Source of the DNA: Arthrobacter sp. MYb23
GTDB lineage: Bacteria > Actinomycetota > Actinomycetes > Actinomycetales > Micrococcaceae
Length of the DNA: 64,000 nt
Assembly (NCBI RefSeq): GCF_002979775.1
Contig: NZ_PCPR01000005.1
Coordinates: 124,001-188,000, forward strand
Direction: 5' to 3'
Shown: positions 59,686-64,000 of the stretch, one piece after another
Layout of the letters: each line of letters begins with the position of its first letter
How positions within the stretch are numbered: position 1 is the stretch's first letter
Translations under genes and position numbers: made by a program
Notes under the pieces: model-generated
Databases searched by the model: none
The model's input: the letters and a program-made list of their open reading frames with translations, nothing else
Told to the model about the DNA's origin: nothing

Positions 59686-60666
59686 GTGTCCATGAAGATC
59701 CACAAAGCCCTGGCAGCCACCGCTGCCTTGGCAGTCCTGCTCACCGGCTGCGGCACCACTGAAGGCCCCGCGAGCTCGGCTTCGAACAGTGCCGGCGCCG
59801 GCGAAGCGATCACTGTGACCGATGCCCGCGGCACCGAGGTTAAGCTCGACGGCCCCGCCAAGCGCGTGGTTGGCACGGAATGGAACGTGGTGGAGAACCT
59901 CACCACGCTCGGCGTCATGCCGGTGGGCGTCGCCGACGTCAAGGGCTACAGCGCCTGGGTTACTGCCGGCAAACTGGACAGCACCCCCACGGACATCGGA
60001 ACCCGCAACGAGCCGAGCTTCGACACCATTGCCTCCCTCGATCCTGACCTGATCGTAGCCACCACCGACCTCGCCGAGCCCGTCATCAAGCAGCTCGAAG
60101 AGTTGGCTCCGGTGGTTGTGGTGAAGTCCGCCGCTGGCAGCCGCCAGATTGCGCAGGCCGAGGACAACCTGAAGCTCGTCGCCAAGGCAACCGGCACGGA
60201 GAAGAAGGCTGATGAGGCCATTGCAGCATTCGATGCCGCCGTTGCCAAGGGTAAAGCTGACCTTGAGAAGGCCGGCCTCGGCGGATCCCGCGTGGCTTTC
60301 GCTGATGGCTGGGTTGCTGACGGCAAGGTCTCCATCCGCCCATTCACCAAGGGTTCCCTGCTCGCCGATATCAATACTGAATTGGGCCTCGTAAACCCTT
60401 GGACGGTTGAAGGCGATCCGGCTTACGGGCTGGGCTCCACCGACGTCGAAGGCCTGACCGCTGTCAACGCCGAGCACTTCGTTTACATCACCAACAGCGC
60501 CGATGGCGATTTCACCGAGCAGTTGACCGACAACGCCGTCTGGAAGTCTCTTCCCTTCGTCTCAGCCGGCAAGGTGCACCGCCTTTCTGACGGCATCTGG
60601 ATGTTCGGTGGCCCTGCCTCGATGACCCAGTACGTCGACGCAATCGTCGCGTCCCTGACCAAGTAG
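59686..60666 (+). CDS. Siderophore-binding lipoprotein (FecB/FhuD type)
   Basis: A 326-residue class III binding protein. Signal peptide with lipobox AVLLTGC gives lipidated Cys22. The two lobes show VVGTEWNVVENLTTLGV and FDTIASLDPDLIVATTDL, then HFVYITNSADGDF and LPFVSAGKVHRLSDGIWMFG, which are typical of ferric-siderophore binders. GTG 59686 is 5 bases after GAAAGGGA; ATG 59692 is an alternative. It lies 45 bases after the ATPase gene. Confidence 0.92.
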   Translation: MSMKIHKALAATAALAVLLTGCGTTEGPASSASNSAGAGEAITVTDARGTEVKLDGPAKRVVGTEWNVVENLTTLGVMPVGVADVKGYSAWVTAGKLDSTPTDIGTRNEPSFDTIASLDPDLIVATTDLAEPVIKQLEELAPVVVVKSAAGSRQIAQAEDNLKLVAKATGTEKKADEAIAAFDAAVAKGKADLEKAGLGGSRVAFADGWVADGKVSIRPFTKGSLLADINTELGLVNPWTVEGDPAYGLGSTDVEGLTAVNAEHFVYITNSADGDFTEQLTDNAVWKSLPFVSAGKVHRLSDGIWMFGGPASMTQYVDAIVASLTK

Positions 60667-60703
60667 TCCCACCCGCATGACCGACACTGTGAAGAGGCCC
60701 GCC

Positions 60704-62815
60704 ATGACCGTACCCACGGCCGTGGCGGGTGCTCCCGTACCATCCACGCCTTCCGGACGAGATGCCCGCTTTCGTTCCGGCCCAGCCCTGGTGGCTGGCG
60801 TTGGAGTAGTTATCCTGGCCCTGTTTTCGATGATCCACCTCACCCAAGGAACGGCCGACGTCGGCCCTTTCCAGTTGTTGGGGCTCCTTACTGGAGATGG
60901 AACAGACCAGGAAACCGCAGTGTTGCTTGCCTCGCGGGTACCGCGCCTTTTCGCCGGCCTGCTGGTCGGTATCGCGTTGGGGGTGGCCGGTGCAGCCTTG
61001 CAGTCGGCCACCCGCAACGTCCTCGCTTCCCCTGACACACTGGCTGTCAATGCGGGCGCGCATTTCGCGATTGTGGCTGTGGCTGCGTTCGGCCTGACTC
61101 TTCCGGCTCTCTTATCCGGTGGCATCGCGTTCATCGGCGGCCTCGCCGCAGCAGTGTTGGTTCTTGCCCTCTCGGGCGGAGGTGCCAACGGAAACGGCGG
61201 CCCGATCCGCCTGGTGCTCGCAGGCACAGCTTTGGCGTTGGGCCTGCATTCGGCCACCAGCGCACTCCTGCTCTTGTTTAGTCAGGAAACCACTGGCTTG
61301 TACGCGTGGGGCCAGGGCAGCCTTGCCCAGTCACGCACCGATGAGCTGATCCAGTTCACGCCCATCATCCTCGTGGCTATTAGCGCTCTTCTTCTTCTCG
61401 CACGTCGCATGGATCTGCTCGGCCTCGGGGACGACGCCTCACGGCTGGCAGGTGCGGATCCGCGCCTGGCCCGGGTGGGCGCCGTCGTTCTTGCCGTCGT
61501 CCTGTCAGCCGCTGCTGTAACCATTGCCGGACCGATCGGATTCGTGGGCCTCTGTGCTCCTGCGATCGTGCGCCTGCTGGCCTCCCGCCTTCGCGGACTG
61601 GGCCGGCACAGGGCGCTGCTGCCCATCTCCGGCCTGGCCGGTGCCGTGGTTGTCATCGGAGCGGACGTCCTGGTTCGTGGACTATTCGGCGCCCAAGCAG
61701 GGGTTGAAGTGCCCACCGGCGCGGTCACGACTGTCTTCGGAGCCATCTTCCTGGTGATCCTGGCCATGCGGATGTCCGACGCCGGATTAAGTGTTGCCGG
61801 TGACGCCCTGGCGAGGCTTCGATCCCGCAGGTTCTTCGTTGGCGTGTTGATCGGGCTTCTGGTTTTGCTCACCGGATTGCTGGTGGCCGGAGCACTCCTG
61901 GGCGACGCGAAGCTACTCCTGGGGGACCTGGTCAATTGGCTCACCGGTCAGTCAGGAAACCGCGTCAGCGCTGTGCTGGGAACCCGGATGCCGCGTGTCG
62001 TGGCGGCAGTACTTGCCGGAGCTGCCTTGGCTCTGGCCGGCGCCTTGATTCAGGCGGTATCCCGCAATTCCCTGGCTGAGCCTGGCATCCTTGGCGTCTC
62101 CGGCGGCGGCGGCCTCGCAGCAATCATCGTCATCACCACAGTCCCCACTGCAGGTTCCTGGGTGGTGACCGGCTCCGCGCTGGGGGGAGCGGCACTGTCC
62201 GCGCTGCTGGTCTTCGGGCTGGCTTTCCGGGGCGGGCTTCAACAAAACAAGCTGGTCTTGATCGGTATCGGCATCTCCGCAGGACTGGCAGCCGCAATCA
62301 CCGTTCTCCTGGTGACCACTGACCCGTTCAACCAGACGAAGGCCCTGACGTGGCTGTCAGGCTCCACCTACGGCCGCAACTTTGCCTCCGTCCTGCCGCC
62401 GCTGCTGGCCCTGGTGCTTGCACTGCCAGTGCTCGCGGGCATGAGGCGGGATCTGGATCTGATAGCAGTGGATGACGATTCTCCCCGCGTGCTCGGAATC
62501 GGGCTGTCCGGGTCCCGGTTGCTCCTCCTCTCCGTAGCGGTGCTTTTGACCGCTGGTGCCGTCTCTTCGGTAGGCGTCATTGCCTTCGTTGGGCTTGTGG
62601 CGCCCCATGCGGCCCGCACTTTGGTGGGCGCACGACACTCCCGCGTCCTACCGGTGGCCGCGCTGATTGGCGCCTGCACAGTGGTGCTGGCCGACATCAT
62701 CGGCCGCACGTTGATCGCACCAGCCCAGATACCTGCCGGAATCATGACGGCGCTGGTGGGCGCGCCCTACTTCGTATATCTGCTGTGGCGTTCCCGCGTG
62801 GACCGTACCGTCTGA
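60704..62815 (+). CDS. Fused siderophore ABC permease (FhuB-like, two FecCD domains)
   Basis: A 703-residue permease made of two complete FecCD domains in tandem, each with about nine to ten hydrophobic segments. Repeated hallmarks are PRLFAGLLVGIALGVAGAAL / PRVVAAVLAGAALALAGALI, SPDTLAVNAGA / EPGILGVSGGG, and PIGFVGLCAPAIVRLL / VIAFVGLVAPHAARTL. A single chain can replace the usual heterodimer. An AGAGG site precedes ATG 60704; ATG 60677 would add nine residues but has no site. Its gene is the last of the iron operon. Confidence 0.92.
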   Translation: MTVPTAVAGAPVPSTPSGRDARFRSGPALVAGVGVVILALFSMIHLTQGTADVGPFQLLGLLTGDGTDQETAVLLASRVPRLFAGLLVGIALGVAGAALQSATRNVLASPDTLAVNAGAHFAIVAVAAFGLTLPALLSGGIAFIGGLAAAVLVLALSGGGANGNGGPIRLVLAGTALALGLHSATSALLLLFSQETTGLYAWGQGSLAQSRTDELIQFTPIILVAISALLLLARRMDLLGLGDDASRLAGADPRLARVGAVVLAVVLSAAAVTIAGPIGFVGLCAPAIVRLLASRLRGLGRHRALLPISGLAGAVVVIGADVLVRGLFGAQAGVEVPTGAVTTVFGAIFLVILAMRMSDAGLSVAGDALARLRSRRFFVGVLIGLLVLLTGLLVAGALLGDAKLLLGDLVNWLTGQSGNRVSAVLGTRMPRVVAAVLAGAALALAGALIQAVSRNSLAEPGILGVSGGGGLAAIIVITTVPTAGSWVVTGSALGGAALSALLVFGLAFRGGLQQNKLVLIGIGISAGLAAAITVLLVTTDPFNQTKALTWLSGSTYGRNFASVLPPLLALVLALPVLAGMRRDLDLIAVDDDSPRVLGIGLSGSRLLLLSVAVLLTAGAVSSVGVIAFVGLVAPHAARTLVGARHSRVLPVAALIGACTVVLADIIGRTLIAPAQIPAGIMTALVGAPYFVYLLWRSRVDRTV

Positions 62816-62888
62816 GAATTCCTGACATCCCGGTCCCAGGCCAGACAGAGAGTCCCGATCCGCGCCCTTGGACGCATAGGATCGACTC

Positions 62889-63284
62889 ATGGCCGGATCC
62901 CTGGAATTTCTTGGCCCCATCCTGGAAATGATGACGTGGGTGGGGTTCGTTCCGGGCGTGCCACTGTTGATCAGCGCCTGGATCATTGCCAGGCGTCGTT
63001 GCGTTTGGGCCACCGCGGATGGAACACAGTTCGCCGCAGGTGGTTTCCTGGGTCTTCAGTGGCAGGACCAGTCGAACGAGGAACAAAAAGTCTTACTGGA
63101 CATTCCTGCCCGCGACGACACCGTTGATTCAGGCACCGTGGTGGTCCACTACGACCTCTGCCATCCGTCCCGATGCTCGCTCAGGCCACCCCGCCACGAC
63201 AACACAGTATTGATCTTGGGCTGGATCCTCACCGGGGTTGGGATACTCAGCACCCTCGGCGGATTCGTCCTTCTCCTCCTCTAG
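62889..63284 (+). CDS. Small membrane protein, unknown
   Basis: A 131-residue protein with hydrophobic segments at both ends (about 8-33, FLGPILEMMTWVGFVPGVPL, and about 108-131, ILGWILTGVGILSTLGGFVL) and a soluble middle of about 70 residues containing two Cys (LCHPSRC) that could form a disulfide or bind metal. I do not recognise a family. The ribosome site is weak. It lies 73 bases after the iron permease gene, and its link to iron uptake is unknown. Confidence 0.65.
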   Translation: MAGSLEFLGPILEMMTWVGFVPGVPLLISAWIIARRRCVWATADGTQFAAGGFLGLQWQDQSNEEQKVLLDIPARDDTVDSGTVVVHYDLCHPSRCSLRPPRHDNTVLILGWILTGVGILSTLGGFVLLLL

Positions 63285-63385
63285 CCCAGACTCTCCTCTA
63301 GTCCGGACCTCTTGAACACCGGATCGCTCAGGACTAGCGTTTCCCGCGCACGGTCAATGCGCACGGCACAACCGAGGAGACTGCT

Positions 63386-64000
63386 ATGAGTGAGACCACC
63401 GCAACCTTGATGGTGGACCTGATCATTTCCCTGGACGGCTACGCTTCTGCCGAAGGGTGGCCCGGTTGGTGGGGATTGGAGGGCCCGGAGTACCTGGCTT
63501 GGCTCGATGAGGAGGGAAAGAAGGAATTCACCATGCTCATGGGGGCCACCACCTATCGGGTGATGTCCAGTATGTCGGAGCAAGCCTCTGAAGATAGTTC
63601 CGGGTTTTCGGAGGAAGAGGGCGCCAGCTTGGGCGGATTGGCCGCCATGCCGAAGATCATCTTTTCCTCCACGTTGAAAGAGCCCCTGGCGTGGCCCAAC
63701 TCGGAGCTCATTTCCGGTGACGCCGTAGAGGCCGTGAGGGAATTGAAGACGACCAGATCCGGTACCTTCAGCACACTGGGCAGCCTTAGCCTCTGCCGTT
63801 CCTTGCTGACGGCCGGGCTGGTGGACAGATACCGCCTGGTGGTCTTTCCCGTGATCACCGGCAGGACCGGAAGCGAGCGGATCTTCGATGGATACCCGGA
63901 TGTTTCCCTGGAGTTGGTGGAAAGCCGGACGTTTGATGGCAGGTCGCAACTACTGGAGTACATTCCCACTGTTATTGATGGCCCACCGCCAGCAAGGCAG
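63386..64000 (+). CDS. Dihydrofolate reductase-like (RibD C-terminal family) protein, cut by window end
   Basis: The first 205 codons of a RibD_C/DHFR-fold protein run to the window edge without a stop. Features are DLIISLDGYASAEGWPG, LMGATTYRVM, MPKIIFSSTL, STLGSLSLCRSLLTAGLVDR and VFPVITGRTG. CGAGGAGA upstream supports ATG 63386. It is related to the protein at 31090 but is not a close copy. The natural stop is probably just outside the window given the family length of about 190-220. Substrate unknown. Confidence 0.82.
   Translation, partial: MSETTATLMVDLIISLDGYASAEGWPGWWGLEGPEYLAWLDEEGKKEFTMLMGATTYRVMSSMSEQASEDSSGFSEEEGASLGGLAAMPKIIFSSTLKEPLAWPNSELISGDAVEAVRELKTTRSGTFSTLGSLSLCRSLLTAGLVDRYRLVVFPVITGRTGSERIFDGYPDVSLELVESRTFDGRSQLLEYIPTVIDGPPPARQ

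Noticed and set aside
58801..60477. 558-codon open frame on the minus strand
   Set aside because: Antisense to the siderophore ATPase and lipoprotein genes, both with clear motifs. It has no domain of its own.
1..64000. CRISPR arrays, tRNA or rRNA genes, insertion sequences, attachment sites
   Set aside because: I looked for spaced repeats, cloverleaf-like segments, transposase motifs and terminal inverted repeats and saw none. The locus boundaries show no integrase or direct-repeat scar.

Overview
This is a high-GC chromosomal window from an actinobacterium, most likely Arthrobacter or Paenarthrobacter (Micrococcaceae). The evidence is a Corynebacterium-style GntR-type IolR inositol regulon, an oleA-oleBC-oleD cluster of the fused kind known in Micrococcaceae, frequent GTG/TTG starts, a DtxR-type iron box and densely overlapping genes. 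I see no rRNA, tRNA, CRISPR array, insertion sequence or phage gene. No gene-free stretch exceeds about 240 bases; the longer gaps (947-1130, 11499-11727, 30878-31089, 39032-39268, 57055-57243) are described under the nearby regulatory features or neighbouring genes.

Layout. 0-1 kb: the end of a dipeptide-type ABC ATPase. 1.1-19.9 kb: a complete myo-inositol catabolic locus in four transcription units: a tautomerase; iolC, an aldolase, iolD, iolA, an iolE-like gene, iolG, iolH and iolT; a sugar ABC importer with three more Gfo/Idh dehydrogenases; and leftward iolR-iolB. Each unit begins next to a TGTCNNGACA-type box that fits IolR. 20-25.3 kb: a ChaB-like gene and the long-chain olefin genes oleA, oleBC, oleD. 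25.4-38.1 kb: housekeeping and stress genes (APC permease, MBL hydrolase, SQR-like flavoprotein, cold-shock protein, CPA2 antiporter, DHFR-like reductase, stand-alone LigD polymerase domain, poxB, UvrA2-like ATPase).

38.2-57.9 kb is the most interesting part. An IclR regulator diverges from an oligopeptide-type ABC importer with an esterase. A rightward operon follows (alpha/beta-hydrolase, FAH-family hydrolase, aromatic FAD monooxygenase, DUF3500 protein). It faces a leftward operon (MFS, GH1 beta-glucosidase, GH78 alpha-L-rhamnosidase, quercetinase-like bicupin). Three TTTCA-N5-TGAAA boxes lie at the IclR/ABC intergenic region, at the head of the rightward operon and just upstream of the quercetinase. 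A TetR gene with two ACCANNNTGGAA boxes controls the glycosidase end. My reading is an undescribed flavonol-glycoside (rutin/quercetin-type) utilisation locus: import, deglycosylation, C-ring opening, depside hydrolysis and breakdown of the aromatic acid. This is an inference from gene content and shared operators.

58-64 kb: ArfB ribosome rescue factor, a DtxR-box-controlled siderophore ABC importer (ATPase, lipoprotein, double permease), a small membrane protein and a DHFR-like reductase cut by the window end.
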